A stretch of DNA of 64,000 nt, from positions 682,001-746,000 of the forward strand of contig NZ_CP102480.1 in assembly GCF_024662015.1 (NCBI RefSeq). Direction: 5' to 3'. This DNA comes from Nisaea acidiphila (lineage in GTDB: Bacteria; Pseudomonadota; Alphaproteobacteria; Thalassobaculales; Thalassobaculaceae). The position numbers were made by a program, and so were the translations under genes. This document shows positions 20,101-28,919 of this stretch, piece by piece; the stretch's first letter is position 1; every line of letters begins with the position of its first letter. Below the pieces are notes generated by a model. The model saw only the letters and a program-made list of their open reading frames with translations, did not search any database and was not told the origin of the DNA.

Positions 20101-20327
20101 CCACACTGACAAGTGTCCTGGGAATGCTGCCGCTCGTTATCTTCCCGGGTGCCGGCTCCGAACTTTACCGCGGGCTCGGCTCAGTGGTGATCGGCGGACT
20201 CGCGCTCTCCGCGCTCCTGACGCTTGCGATCATCCCGCCATTGCTGTCCCTGACCGTCGGGTTGCTCGAAACCGGTCACCAGCCAGCGTCCAAACCGGAA
20301 GCAGCCGCCAAGCCGGCGGGCGAATAG
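17133..20327 (+). CDS. RND family efflux pump (HAE-1/AcrB-like)
   Basis: Inner-membrane proton-driven exporter of 1064 residues with the usual two TM bundles and two periplasmic loops. N-terminal RPVAVIAVVLMVVMFGIVAL forms TM1. The TM4 motif reads GMVVDAAIVVLEN: D411 aligns with AcrB D407, but the partner D408 is replaced by A412. GFVILIGIVVNNAILLVH marks TM10. The gene is translationally close to its adaptor (4-base gap). Because many related pumps also vary at the second Asp, function is probably retained, but substrate and energy coupling are uncertain. The C-terminus ends in a short Ala/Lys-rich tail. Confidence 0.93.
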   Translation: MDGLIRASIERPVAVIAVVLMVVMFGIVALVNIPIQLAPDVNRPVITITTNWGGAAPAEIEREIINRQEDELRGLEGLESMISRAEDGRGRIELEFTPGNDMDKALLLVANRLDRVGGYPDEADEPTFQTSGSEDNAIAWAVILRNDGNDTPIHTFGDFAEDYVKSRIERIPGIGEARVYGGAEREMQVIVDPQLLAQYQLTIPDVLQSLREANASISAGAVEEGKRRYVVRTEGDFETMEDVHRVVLRSVEDPMTGRVARVTVADVADVQMGYKEPVARIRQFGVPALAVPMYRETGANVIEVMEEVRATLQELNDGVLASRSLRILQVYDETTYIDSAIELVRQNIWVGGMLAALVLYIFLRSGSATLVVSLAIPVSVIGSFVAMAALGRSINVISLAGFAFAVGMVVDAAIVVLENIFRLRQNGFDQREASYLGAQQVWGAVLVSSLTTVMVFIPILVMELEVGQLFRDIAVAISVAVCLSLLVSATVVPALASRLLKKDVAEISASRRIPLIDGFASFFVDVALRQTRAVVRNRMFAIAVIAGMTGGGVAVTWAMLPELDYLPDGNRNLVIGFVQPPPGYNLDTMAGIAEKLENATKPLWDFEETRTNAEDGTPMLSRFFFVAFRANVIVGAAAVDPLQAKGLIPVLRRSLFSEPGTFGFFRQTSLFGRGIGGTSAIDLDISGGELEELSEVAQTTFLRVNQAFPRESGTQIRPQPSLSLGAPEVRVLPDRTLLADNGVTARNLGVTVDAYNDGVRVAEITVQGDRIDLTLQGPDKHILETQGVRDLPVVTSEGKIVPAGSLADVIVTTGPTEIRHVERLRTITLVVSPPSGMPLEAALNKMRDEVIAPMREEGLPPGVNIRMSGTADKLAQTWNEMVLDLVMALVIVYLVMAVLFESFFYPLVIIFSVPLATAGGVVGLASLNLFTRQNLDMLTLLGFVILIGIVVNNAILLVHQTLHHIREDRMDPGAAIIEATRNRIRPIFMSTLTSVLGMLPLVIFPGAGSELYRGLGSVVIGGLALSALLTLAIIPPLLSLTVGLLETGHQPASKPEAAAKPAGE

Positions 20328-20398
20328 AGGATATGGGGCGGCGACAGCAGCCAACCGGAAATATCGGTTCTCATTAATCAATTATTATGTGCTGGCGC

Positions 20399-20404
20399 TA
20401 TAAT
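20399..20404 (+). promoter_or_regulatory. Possible -10 box upstream of the pentapeptide-repeat genes
   Basis: A perfect TATAAT lies in the AT-rich 243-base gap 20328-20570. No convincing -35 hexamer is found 16-18 bases upstream (AATCAA/TAATCA only), so the assignment is tentative. Confidence 0.3.
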
Positions 20405-20570
20405 GTATTCCGGGTTCATTTTGTTGGGATCGCAGTCTTTTTCTTGAATGCTGCCACCTTCTTCGTGCTTCCACCCGGATCACGCGACCGCTATTGTTCC
20501 GGATGAAAATCGAAGTAATTAAATTGCGCGGTCAGAATGACTGCAAGGAAATGGGACATGGCTCTCTGAG

Positions 20571-21827
20571 ATGACGCCGCAAGAAATCGCAAATATTCTC
20601 GACGAGCATGAAAAGTGGCTCAGTCGTGCGCAAAGCGGTGCGCGGGCCAATCTCGCGCGGGCCAATCTCGCCGGCTTTACGCTTGAGAAAGTCAACCTGA
20701 AGTCGGCCAAGATGTCCGGCGCGAACCTCGAGAAAACGATCCTCTCGGGCAGCAATCTCAGCAATACGGATCTGTTCTGCGCCGTGCTCGACGGCGCAGA
20801 TCTGCGAAATGCCGATCTCCAGAATGCGGATCTGAGGGGCGCGAGCATCCGCAATGTCGCTTTCAAGGGGGCCAATCTCGTTGGTGCGGATTTCCGCGGC
20901 GGCACCCTGATGTTCGGCGCCGATGACGAAGACGGCACCCGCGACAGTCCGACCTCGAACCAGCAGGGCGCCGATCTCAGCTATTCGAACATGCCGAATG
21001 CAAGCCTCGCGGGAGCGCACCTTGCCGGCGCCAACCTCTCTGGCGTGAACCTGCGCAAATCCGATCTGAGGGGCGCAGATCTGTCAGGCTGCATTCTGGT
21101 GGAAGCGGATCTCTCCGGTGCAGACCTGCAGGACGCCAATCTGGCAGGCGCCGTGCTCGACAATACGATTCTCAAGCACGCCAATCTCTCCGGCGCCAAC
21201 CTGGAAGGCTGCGATCTGGCCGCCGCCGACGTAACCGGGGCGAACATGGTGCGGCATGAGGATTCTCTGCCTTTCGAAGTCCGGGAAGTGCTCAACATGC
21301 ACTATGTCTGGATCCGGGAGGACGGACGCCTCGGCGACCGGGCCATTCTCAAAGGCGCGGATCTGAGCTTTATTGACCTTTCCGCGGTAAACCTGTCCGG
21401 CGCGGACCTTCACGGCGCCGACATCAGCGGCGGCAATCTCTCGAACATCCTGCTCGTCATGTCGGACCTGTCCTCGACGAACCTGAAAGGCACCAACCTG
21501 AGCGGAGCGACTCTCGAGGGGATCAATCTGGCCAAGGCAGACATGACGGAAGCCGATCTGTCCAACGCCATCATTGCGCCGGTCGACCTCAAGGACTCCC
21601 AGGGCAATGTCACGGGACGAAAGTGGCCGGCCAACCTATCCGGAGCGAAACTGGTTCAGGCCAACCTGAAAGGCGCGGACCTGCACAACGCCAATCTCGC
21701 CGGTGCGGACCTGACGGGGGCAAACCTCTCCGGCGCCGACCTGCGCGGAGCGAACCTTACAGACGCGGTGTTTCAGACGGATCAACTCGATGCGGCGAAA
21801 ACCGACGACGAAAAGGTGGCCACCTGA
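20571..21827 (+). CDS. Pentapeptide-repeat protein 1 (418 aa)
   Basis: Nearly the whole protein is built of A(D/N)LXX repeats that should fold as a right-handed quadrilateral beta-helix. A header EIANILDEHEKWL (5-17) precedes the repeats at 25-110. Loop insertions follow at about 113-133. A second header-like segment VREVLNMHYVWI lies at about 237-248, and a non-repeat PVDLKDSQGNVTGRKWP insertion lies at about 338-353. No signal peptide is visible. The paralogue at 22423 has the same architecture with the same positions, so the pair is a duplication. Function is unknown; no feature points to gyrase protection. No strong ribosome site precedes ATG 20571. Confidence 0.93.
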   Translation: MTPQEIANILDEHEKWLSRAQSGARANLARANLAGFTLEKVNLKSAKMSGANLEKTILSGSNLSNTDLFCAVLDGADLRNADLQNADLRGASIRNVAFKGANLVGADFRGGTLMFGADDEDGTRDSPTSNQQGADLSYSNMPNASLAGAHLAGANLSGVNLRKSDLRGADLSGCILVEADLSGADLQDANLAGAVLDNTILKHANLSGANLEGCDLAAADVTGANMVRHEDSLPFEVREVLNMHYVWIREDGRLGDRAILKGADLSFIDLSAVNLSGADLHGADISGGNLSNILLVMSDLSSTNLKGTNLSGATLEGINLAKADMTEADLSNAIIAPVDLKDSQGNVTGRKWPANLSGAKLVQANLKGADLHNANLAGADLTGANLSGADLRGANLTDAVFQTDQLDAAKTDDEKVAT

Positions 21828-21828
21828 A

Positions 21829-21984
21829 ATGATCACCGCATTCAACAAGCCGGTATCCGCCTCTGAACCCGTTCAAGATGGAAAAACCCTTGACCCGTCG
21901 CCCCTTCACCATGCGAATGCAGACAGCAACATGAAACCCCGTCATGCGATCGCACGGTGCCTATTGGGGATCGCCCCATATTGA
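21829..21984 (+). CDS. Possible coupled 51-aa ORF
   Basis: ATG 21829 lies one base after the TGA of pentapeptide gene 1, with AGGTGG about 9 bases upstream inside that gene. Its TGA (21982-21984) overlaps the ATG of the next gene by one base. The 51 residues show no recognisable motif and no hydrophobic segment, so it may be a translational bridge rather than a functional protein. Confidence 0.35.
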   Translation: MITAFNKPVSASEPVQDGKTLDPSPLHHANADSNMKPRHAIARCLLGIAPY

Positions 21985-22334
21985 TGAGTGAAGAGCAAAA
22001 AGCAGAGCAGCTTGCGCATTTGAGCGGCGAGATCGAGCGTCTCATCGACCGCGTCGCCACGGATGTGCGCGAACAGCGGGGAGACGGTTACAGGCAGCGA
22101 GCCAGCGGTTTTGTAATTTACCTGCTGCACAATTCCGACAAATCGCCCGTGGAAAGCGTCTGCCTGCGGGAAGCTGGCATCGCACCGGACGACATCACGC
22201 AGACCAACGGATTTTCGGCGCTCAAAAACTATTGCGAGCGGCTGAGCCTCCACGCCCGCGTGGAGGACACCATCCGGCCGTCCCGCGGAATCGCCAATCC
22301 ATGTCTCGGAATCATCGTGGATGGATGGCCATGA
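21984..22334 (+). CDS. Small protein of unknown function between pentapeptide genes (116 aa)
   Basis: Not recognised. The sequence starts with a charged helical segment (EEQKAEQLAHLSGEIERLIDRVATDVREQ) and ends with a mixed region containing RLSLHARVEDTIRPSRG. There is no signal peptide or membrane segment. ATG 21984 overlaps the preceding stop (TGATG). It sits between two pentapeptide-repeat paralogues on the same strand and could be co-translated with them. The next gene starts 88 bases later. Confidence 0.6.
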   Translation: MSEEQKAEQLAHLSGEIERLIDRVATDVREQRGDGYRQRASGFVIYLLHNSDKSPVESVCLREAGIAPDDITQTNGFSALKNYCERLSLHARVEDTIRPSRGIANPCLGIIVDGWP

Positions 22335-22422
22335 TGACCTATGACTTGCTAGAAGCTTTCTACCAATCACAGCCGTGCCCCTTCGGTCGCGGCACCGCAG
22401 ACCTGGAAAGTGGCCGGAACCG

Positions 22423-23673
22423 ATGACGCCGGACGATATTCTCAAAGCGATCGAGAGCCATGAGCAATGGCTGAAAAGGAAGCCGGGCGGCGTCCGGGCC
22501 GACCTGTCCGGCCTCGACATCACGGGCTTCCAGCTCGCGCGCGTGAATTTGCAGTCCGCACGCCTCTCCGGCACGAATTTCTCGAACACGTTCCTTTCCG
22601 GTGCGGACCTCAGCTATGCGGACCTGTTCTGCGCCAATCTCGACAACACGGACCTGACGAACGCCGTGCTGATGCGCGCGGATCTGCGCGGCGCCACCAT
22701 CCGAGCCTCCAACCTCGGCGGCGCCAATCTTAAAGAGGCCGACATGCGCGGCGGTGCGATCATCAACGATCTCTCCGGCGATCGGCCGACCTTCATCCGC
22801 TCGGACATGTCCTCGTCGACGATGGATGAGGCGGACATTAACGACGCCAACCTTTCGGGTACCGACCTAAGCGATGCCAGCATGATCGGGGCCAACCTCG
22901 AGAACACCCTGCTGTGCGGCGCCAATCTTTCCGGCGTAAATCTGGAGAGCGCGAACCTGACCGGCGCGGACCTGTCCGGAGCCAATCTCGCGAAGGCGCG
23001 GATCGTCGGCGCCAACCTGAAAGGCGCCAACCTGCGCGGCGCCCTGGTGTCGGAAACCAGTTTCGCCAATTCCGATCTCAGCAGCGCAATCCTGGAGCGG
23101 GTCAATCTCTCGACCGCCGATCTCTCCGGTGCGCAACTGGTGACCGAAAGCGGGGATCGCAGCCGCTCGCTGCGAGATATCGTGCACGACCACGAACTCT
23201 GGATCAAAGAGCAGGGACGCGGCGGCACGCGAGCGCAGCTTTCCGGCGCCACCCTGAAAGATGTCGACCTCAGCGACATCAATCTTTCGGGCGCCGATCT
23301 CCGGGACGTCGACCTCACCGGCGCGAAGATGCGCCGGACCCAGCTCGTGATGGCCGATCTCACCGGCGCCAAATTGACTCGGGCCGATCTTAGGGACAGC
23401 GATCTCTCCGGCGCCAAGCTGATCGGTGCCGATCTGAACGACGCGCAGTTGAACGGCGCCCTGCTCTATCCAGTGGAACTGAAGGACGCCAACGGAAATC
23501 CGACCGGCCGGTTCTGGCCGTCTGATCTGGAAAGCGCGCAGCTCCGCAATGCGGATCTTTCCGGCGCGCGCTTCAAGGAGGCCAATCTCGCCGAAGCGGA
23601 CTTGAAAGGTGCCCGGACGGTCGGGACCCAGTTCACCGACACGGCGCTCGACCGGGCTCTGACCGATTCCTGA
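22423..23673 (+). CDS. Pentapeptide-repeat protein 2 (416 aa)
   Basis: Paralogue of the gene at 20571, with the same header ILKAIESHEQWL (6-17), repeats to about 110, a second header RDIVHDHELWI (251-261) and the PVELKDANGNPTGRFWP insertion (350-366). Repeats are ADLSGA, ANLSGV and ANLKGA. ATG 22423 is chosen because it aligns with the start of paralogue 1; an upstream ATG at 22375 adds an unrelated Arg-rich stretch. No signal peptide. It ends 6 bases before the convergent threonine-aldolase gene. Function unknown. Confidence 0.93.
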   Translation: MTPDDILKAIESHEQWLKRKPGGVRADLSGLDITGFQLARVNLQSARLSGTNFSNTFLSGADLSYADLFCANLDNTDLTNAVLMRADLRGATIRASNLGGANLKEADMRGGAIINDLSGDRPTFIRSDMSSSTMDEADINDANLSGTDLSDASMIGANLENTLLCGANLSGVNLESANLTGADLSGANLAKARIVGANLKGANLRGALVSETSFANSDLSSAILERVNLSTADLSGAQLVTESGDRSRSLRDIVHDHELWIKEQGRGGTRAQLSGATLKDVDLSDINLSGADLRDVDLTGAKMRRTQLVMADLTGAKLTRADLRDSDLSGAKLIGADLNDAQLNGALLYPVELKDANGNPTGRFWPSDLESAQLRNADLSGARFKEANLAEADLKGARTVGTQFTDTALDRALTDS

Positions 23674-23679
23674 CCGATC

Positions 23680-24744
23680 TCAGGCTGTCTCCATCGCCGA
23701 CTTGAGAGCGCCGAGGGCGGCCTCGATACCGCTACGATCAATATCGATATGCGTCACGGCCCGCATCCTGCGCGGTCCCATCGCACCGATCCGAACCTTG
23801 TGATCCTGCATCAGGCGCGCTGACAGACCGGCCGCGTCGAGCCTGCCGGTCTCGACATCGAAATAGACCATGTTGGTCTCGATCTCGTCGACAGCGACCG
23901 AAAGACCGCCGATCGCGGCGATGCCTTCCGCAAGATAACGCGCATTGGCATGGTCTTCCGACAATCTTTGGACATGATGGTCGAGGGCATAGAGACCGGC
24001 CGCGGCAAGTATGCCGGCCTGGCGCATGGCCCCACCGAACTGGTGTTTGAAGAGCCATGCGCGATCGATGAATTCGGCGCTTCCGGCCAGCACTCCGCCG
24101 ACAGGGCATCCCAGGCCCTTCGATAGATCGATCCAGACCGAGTCACAGAGTTGCCCGTAGGCCGAGGCTAGGGTGCCCGAGGCGACGACAGCGTTGAGCA
24201 GCCGGGCGCCGTCCATATGGACCTTCAGGTTATGGCTGCGGGCACATTCCGCGACCTCCGCCACGGCCGCCAGCGGCCAGACGGCGCCGCCGCCCAGATT
24301 GGCCGTGTTCTCCAGATTTACCAGCGCCTGCCGCTGCCCATGCTTGCCGCCGCGCGTGCGTATCACGGTTTCCAGATCCGCAGCCGAAAAAATGCCCCTT
24401 TCCCCCTTGAGCGTGCGGCACATCGCGCCGGCGAGGGCCGCCGGACCGCCCGCTTCGAAATGCAGAGCGTGGGCTGTTTCCTCAAGGATGATCTCCTCGC
24501 CCCGGTCAACCCAGACACGATACGCAATCTCGTTGCACATCGTACCTGACGGCAGGAAGACGGCCGCCTCCTTGCCCAGCAGCTCCGCCACCCGGTCGCA
24601 GAGCCGGTTGACCGTCGGGTCCTCCATTGCCTGCTCATTGCCGACCTCCGCCTCCGCCATCGCGCGGCGCATGCCGTCCGTCGGACGCGAGACTGTATCG
24701 CTGTAGAGATCGACTGCCGGAACCACGATTTCGTTCGCTGTCAT
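23680..24744 (-). CDS. Low-specificity threonine aldolase/beta-eliminating lyase family
   Basis: Fold-type I PLP enzyme of 354 residues that usually splits L-threonine or L-allo-threonine to glycine and acetaldehyde. DLYSDTVSRPTDGMRRAM corresponds to the conserved N-terminus. H92 stacks on PLP (EETAHALHFEAGG), DGAR (178-181) holds the PLP N1 Asp, and K209 in DLSKGLGCPVG forms the Schiff base. GGGG ribosome site GGGGAG precedes ATG 24744 by 6 bases. The stereospecificity cannot be told. It is divergent from the membrane protein gene at 24846. Confidence 0.9.
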   Translation of the reverse strand: MTANEIVVPAVDLYSDTVSRPTDGMRRAMAEAEVGNEQAMEDPTVNRLCDRVAELLGKEAAVFLPSGTMCNEIAYRVWVDRGEEIILEETAHALHFEAGGPAALAGAMCRTLKGERGIFSAADLETVIRTRGGKHGQRQALVNLENTANLGGGAVWPLAAVAEVAECARSHNLKVHMDGARLLNAVVASGTLASAYGQLCDSVWIDLSKGLGCPVGGVLAGSAEFIDRAWLFKHQFGGAMRQAGILAAAGLYALDHHVQRLSEDHANARYLAEGIAAIGGLSVAVDEIETNMVYFDVETGRLDAAGLSARLMQDHKVRIGAMGPRRMRAVTHIDIDRSGIEAALGALKSAMETA

Positions 24745-24845
24745 TGCTGCTCCCCTCAGGCGTAGGATGACCGGGCTATTGAATGATCGCCCCTACGCGC
24801 CAACCTAAAAGCGGCTGGCGAAAGAACAAAGAGGCAGAACTGCAC

Positions 24846-25259
24846 ATGGCCGAAACAAATCCGAACAGCGGGCGCGAGATGACGCGGTCGCGCGCCATTC
24901 CCTTCTCTCTCGGCCTTTCGGAGAACGACCGGCTTGCAGTTCACATCGTCTACGGCCTCTACGGCGCGGCGATCGTCTTCGGCCTGCCGTCGGTCCTCGG
25001 CGTCATCCTTGCCTATCTGAAGAGAGGCGACCTTGAAGGAACGGAACTGTCGGGCCACGTCGCCTGGCAGATACGGACTTTCTGGATTCAGGTCATCACG
25101 ATCGTGCTCGCTGCCGCCTTCACGGCAACTTTCATCCTGATCCCTCTGGCGTGGCTCGTCGGCGGCGCCGGCTGGCTCTGGTTTGTCTACAGGGTCGTGA
25201 AAGGCTGGATCCGCCATTCGAACGATCAGGGTATCAAGGATCCCTACGCACTGTTCTGA
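24846..25259 (+). CDS. Small membrane protein, DUF4870-like
   Basis: A 137-residue integral membrane protein with two or three hydrophobic segments (about residues 31-58, 74-100 and 103-115). VHIVYGLYGAAIVFGLPSVLGVILAYLKRGD and HVAWQIRTFWIQV resemble DUF4870-type proteins and related uncharacterised membrane proteins, by memory. ATG 24846 has GAGG about 11 bases upstream. The C-terminus KDPYALF is soluble. It ends 15 bases after the start of the convergent GNAT gene (overlap of 3' ends). Function unknown. Confidence 0.75.
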   Translation: MAETNPNSGREMTRSRAIPFSLGLSENDRLAVHIVYGLYGAAIVFGLPSVLGVILAYLKRGDLEGTELSGHVAWQIRTFWIQVITIVLAAAFTATFILIPLAWLVGGAGWLWFVYRVVKGWIRHSNDQGIKDPYALF

Positions 25260-25747
25260 GCGTCACCGGTCGCCTTTGCCAACAGAGAGACTTCCTTGGT
25301 GCCGCCCTCTGTTTCCTGACGGCCGACCTCCTCGAAGCCGTACTTCAGATGAAACCGCATCGATGTTTCATTCGCGGGGCGGAGATTGACCTCGCAGGTC
25401 AACCGGTCGGCCCGCCCCGTTGCGAATTCCGCAAAGTCGTCATACAGCAGCCGCCCGACGCCGCGCCCACGCACGGCCGGGGACACGACAATGCGGTCGA
25501 TATAAAGGAAAGACGGAAACTTCGACTCGAACCAGCGATAGTTGAGACTGTCATACGGCCGTCCAGGAAGAAACCCGATCAGGAATCCTGCGACCAGCTT
25601 GCCGTCGCGGACGAGGCGAAAGTAATCCGCCGTCTCCAGGAACCAGGAAAAGCCGTCGGTATCGATGCTGTTCACATGCGGTACCTCCGCCTCGTTGAGC
25701 AGACGCACCGCTCCCATGTCTTCCCTCAAAGCGTCCTCGACCCGCAT
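25244..25747 (-). CDS. GNAT family N-acetyltransferase
   Basis: Acetyl-CoA-dependent acyltransferase of 167 residues. The acetyl-CoA motif A is SPAVRGRGVGRLLYDDF, and beta-strand 4 before it reads LYIDRIVVS. NETSMRFHLKYGFEEVGRQ is typical GNAT motif B. The start ATG 25747 has AAGGAC about 5 bases upstream; a longer frame to 25819 has none. Substrate unknown. The 3' end overlaps the convergent membrane-protein gene by 16 bases. Confidence 0.9.
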   Translation of the reverse strand: MRVEDALREDMGAVRLLNEAEVPHVNSIDTDGFSWFLETADYFRLVRDGKLVAGFLIGFLPGRPYDSLNYRWFESKFPSFLYIDRIVVSPAVRGRGVGRLLYDDFAEFATGRADRLTCEVNLRPANETSMRFHLKYGFEEVGRQETEGGTKEVSLLAKATGDAQNSA

Positions 25748-26209
25748 GGAATGTCCTTTTTTGGATAGTTTCGACAGTCTGGAAATCCCTTCGATATCAG
25801 CCCGGAACGGTCGGCGCATTGGCTAATGTCGCATTCGGATAAAATCTTTGACATCCCCATGACCACTTGCCCATGATGACGGCCGATTGAATGAAAAGCA
25901 GCATCCTGGCGGCACGCGAACGAAGCTTCCGTGTCTCGTTGGAGAAGTAAAAAGCTGCGTTGAAAGTCGAACGGCGGGAACAATAACAAGCTAACAAAGC
26001 CCGCGCAGAAGTTCGATTTCCAGGGAACTGCTTCGGAGGCGATCAGCCGGTAGGAATGTTCATTCACCCTTGAACATCCACCACCGCGTCACGTTTCAAC
26101 ATTCACCGGGCAATGTCCTAAAATCGACACTTTATGCGTCGCTTTTAGATCATTACGATCCAGCCCGGATCAATTCGAAACGCGCGTTTGCACAACAGGG
26201 AGACTTGCA
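25748..26209. other. 462-base intergenic region
   Basis: No convincing gene. A 113-aa open frame on the minus strand lacks ribosome site and codon bias. A 6-bp inverted repeat ATGTTC (26056-26061) and GAACAT (26072-26077) separated by 10 bases is a possible operator upstream of the ABC transporter operon; nothing else stands out. Confidence 0.35.
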
Positions 26210-27862
26210 ATGAACAGGGATTTGAAGGATCGGGCAGGACGCCCGCTCAACCCAGTCGTCAGCGATTGGGCCGTCGAGACCCGCGAAGGGAAAATGGACC
26301 GGCGCGAGTTCCTCGCGCTCGCCAGCGCATTCGGCGCGACCGCCGCGACGGCCTACGGCATGCTCGGGATGAGCGCTCCGGCCGCCGCCCAAGGCACGCC
26401 CAAGAAAGGCGGCACCCTCAAGGTCTCGATGAGTGTTCGCCGAGTGGTTGACCCGCGTATCTTCGACTGGTCCGAAATGGGCAACGTCGCGCGCCAGTTC
26501 TGCGAGAACCTGGTCTCTTATACCTCCAGCTATACGTTCGAGCCGGCCCTTCTCGAAGGCTGGGAAGTCAATTCCGACGCGACGGAATACGTGCTGAAGG
26601 TCCGCAAGGGCGTCACCTGGACCAACGGCGACGAGTTCAACGCCGACGACGTCGTCTACAATATCGAGCGCTGGTGCGAGAAGGAAGTCGAAGGCAACTC
26701 GATGGCCGGGCGCATGGCGACGCTGATCGATGCAAACACCAACAAGGCGCTGGCCGGTGCGATCACCAAGGTCGACAGCCACACCGTCAAGCTGACGCTG
26801 CCGAAGCCGGATATCAGCATCATTCCGGGTATGGCCGATTACCCGGCACTCATCGTGCATCGCGATTTCGACAAGAACGGCGCGGATCTGTCGAAGAACC
26901 CGGTCGGCACCGGTGCCTTCGAACTCGATAAGCTGGAAGTCGGCGTCTCCGCGCGATGCGTGCGCCGTACGAACGGTAAGTGGTGGGGCGGTGAAGCCTA
27001 TCTTGACGCCATCGAGTGGACCGATTACGGCACCGATCCGGCAGCCGAGGTCGCGGCCTTCGAGGCCGGCGACGTCCACACCAACTACCAGACCACGGCG
27101 GACTTCGTCGAAATTCTCGACAGTCTCGACCTGAAGAAGTCGGAGGCCGTCACCGCAGCGACAATCGTCGCCCGTATGAACATCGCCAACAAGCCGTATG
27201 ACGACCAGCGCGTCCGTCAGGCCCTGCAACTCGCGGTCGACAACTCGGTAGTCCTGCAGATCGGCTACGGCAATGCCGGCACCCCGGCGGAAAACCACCA
27301 TGTCGGCCCGATGCACCCGGAATATGCCAAGCTCCCGGCGATCAAGCGGGATCCGGACGCCGCGAAAAAGCTGCTGGCGGACGCAGGTGCTGCCGATTTC
27401 GAGCATGAGCTGATCTCGATCGACGACGACTGGCGCAAGAACACCACCGACGCCATCGCCGCCCAGATCCGCGATGCGGGGATCAAGATCAAGCGGACGA
27501 TCATCCCCTCGAGCTCGTTCTGGAACAACTGGACGAAGTACCCGTTCTCGACCACGAACTGGAACATGCGCCCGCTCGGCGTCCAGGTCCTGGCGCTGGC
27601 CTACCGTTCCGGCGAGGCCTGGAACGAGGCCGGCTGGTCCAACGAGGAGTTCGACAAGAAGCTCGACCAGGCGCTTGCCATCGCCGACGCGGACAAGCGC
27701 CGCGAAGTGATGGCCGAACTGGAGAAGCTCCTGCAGGACTCGGGGATCATCATCCAGCCCTACTGGCGCTCGCTCTACAAGCACATGGCCGAAGAGGTGC
27801 AGGGCGACAGCATGCATCCGACCTTCGAGATGCACTTCAACAAGGTCTGGCTCGACGCCTGA
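26210..27862 (+). CDS. ABC transporter substrate-binding protein, family 5, Tat-exported
   Basis: Periplasmic receptor of a peptide/nickel/opine-type ABC importer (SBP_bac_5), 550 residues. A twin-arginine signal [11 protein letters not shown] (30-40) and hydrophobic [16 protein letters not shown] direct Tat export, which allows a folded or cofactor-bound protein. [22 protein letters not shown] and [15 protein letters not shown] are family-typical. GGGAGA lies 7 bases before ATG 26210. The first gene of the operon is followed by a terminator-like hairpin (27874-27904), as usual for overproduced binding proteins. The ligand is unknown. Confidence 0.93.
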   Translation: MNRDLKDRAGRPLNPVVSDWAVETREGKMDRREFLALASAFGATAATAYGMLGMSAPAAAQGTPKKGGTLKVSMSVRRVVDPRIFDWSEMGNVARQFCENLVSYTSSYTFEPALLEGWEVNSDATEYVLKVRKGVTWTNGDEFNADDVVYNIERWCEKEVEGNSMAGRMATLIDANTNKALAGAITKVDSHTVKLTLPKPDISIIPGMADYPALIVHRDFDKNGADLSKNPVGTGAFELDKLEVGVSARCVRRTNGKWWGGEAYLDAIEWTDYGTDPAAEVAAFEAGDVHTNYQTTADFVEILDSLDLKKSEAVTAATIVARMNIANKPYDDQRVRQALQLAVDNSVVLQIGYGNAGTPAENHHVGPMHPEYAKLPAIKRDPDAAKKLLADAGAADFEHELISIDDDWRKNTTDAIAAQIRDAGIKIKRTIIPSSSFWNNWTKYPFSTTNWNMRPLGVQVLALAYRSGEAWNEAGWSNEEFDKKLDQALAIADADKRREVMAELEKLLQDSGIIIQPYWRSLYKHMAEEVQGDSMHPTFEMHFNKVWLDA

Positions 27863-27873
27863 TCGACATCCAG

Positions 27874-27904
27874 GGCCGTCCCGCGACATGCGGGACGGCC
27901 TTTT
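27874..27904 (+). terminator. Hairpin after the binding protein gene
   Basis: GGCCGTCCCGC (27874-27884) and GCGGGACGGCC (27890-27900) form an 11-bp stem followed by TTTT. It lies inside the operon and probably reduces read-through into the permease genes or protects the 3' end of the binding-protein mRNA. Confidence 0.8.
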
Positions 27905-27969
27905 AACTTCCCCGAAGGAAGAACCAAGGGCCCGCAAGAGCCCGCCCGCACAAGGCAGTTGGGGGCGAT

Positions 27970-28905
27970 ATGCTGCAATTCATACTGAGGCGTCTGGCGG
28001 TCATGATCGTGACGATGATCTGCCTGACGCTGGTGGTCTTCTATCTGGTCAATCTCGAGCCGAATCTGAAAAAGCTCGCGCTTGAGCAGAACAACAACCG
28101 CATGACCGAGGAAGCGGTCGAAAGCTGGCTTGTCAAGGAAGGCTACCGGCGACCGCTGCTGGAACGCTACGCCGAGTGGATGGGCAATGCGGTGACCGGC
28201 GATTTCGGCCGCTCGACGCGCTTCCGCAAGCCCGTCGCGGAAGTTCTCGGCCCCCGCATCGGCTATACTGGCACGCTGATGTTCTGGGTGATGATCACGA
28301 TGGTGCCTGCGGCCCTGCTGATCGGCGTCCTCGCGGGCATGCGGGAGGGATCGAAAACGGATCGAAGTCTCTCGGTCGTCTCCATCGCCTCAACGGCAAC
28401 GCCCGAATATGTCTCGGGCATCCTCTTCACGGTGCTGTTCGCCTCCTGGCTCGGCGTCCTCAAGGGCGTCTCGAAAGCCGGCGGCATCAATTTCAACAAT
28501 TTCGCCCTGCCCGTCATGACCATGGCGATCTACGGCATGGGCTACATCGCACGCATGACCCGGGCGTCCATGGCCGAGGTGATGACGGCGCAATATATCC
28601 GCACTGCCCGTCTGAAAGGACTTTCGTTCCGGGCCCAGGTGCTGCGTCACGCGCTTCGGAACGCGCTGATCGCGCCTTTCACGGTGATCATGCTGCAGTT
28701 CCCGTGGCTGCTGACGGGCGTCGTAATCGTCGAGAAGCTGTTCAATTACAAGGGGTTCGGCTGGACACTGGTGGAAGCGGCAGACAATAACGATATCGAC
28801 CTGCTGCTCAGCTGTTCCCTCGTTTCCGTCGTCGTCGTGCTGCTCACCCAGCTCATATCCGACATCGGCTATGCCTACCTCAACCCGCGTATCCGCGTGA
28901 ATTAG
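27970..28905 (+). CDS. ABC transporter permease, DppB/OppB-like
   Basis: Inner-membrane permease of the dipeptide/opine importer family, 311 residues. MLQFILRRLAVMIVTMICLTLVVFYLV is the first TM. The coupling region reads RTARLKGLSFRAQVLRHALRNALIAPFT, with the EAA-like loop. GGGGG precedes ATG 27970. The second permease follows 14 bases later. Confidence 0.93.
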   Translation: MLQFILRRLAVMIVTMICLTLVVFYLVNLEPNLKKLALEQNNNRMTEEAVESWLVKEGYRRPLLERYAEWMGNAVTGDFGRSTRFRKPVAEVLGPRIGYTGTLMFWVMITMVPAALLIGVLAGMREGSKTDRSLSVVSIASTATPEYVSGILFTVLFASWLGVLKGVSKAGGINFNNFALPVMTMAIYGMGYIARMTRASMAEVMTAQYIRTARLKGLSFRAQVLRHALRNALIAPFTVIMLQFPWLLTGVVIVEKLFNYKGFGWTLVEAADNNDIDLLLSCSLVSVVVVLLTQLISDIGYAYLNPRIRVN

Positions 28906-28919
28906 GCGGGAGAGTTCTG

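Noticed and set aside
20571-23673. Qnr-like quinolone resistance proteins
   Set aside because: The proteins are nearly twice as long as Qnr (about 218 aa), have two headers and inserts, and no dimerisation end is visible.
25726-26067. 113-aa minus-strand frame in the intergenic region
   Set aside because: No ribosome site, no homology, unlike codon use.
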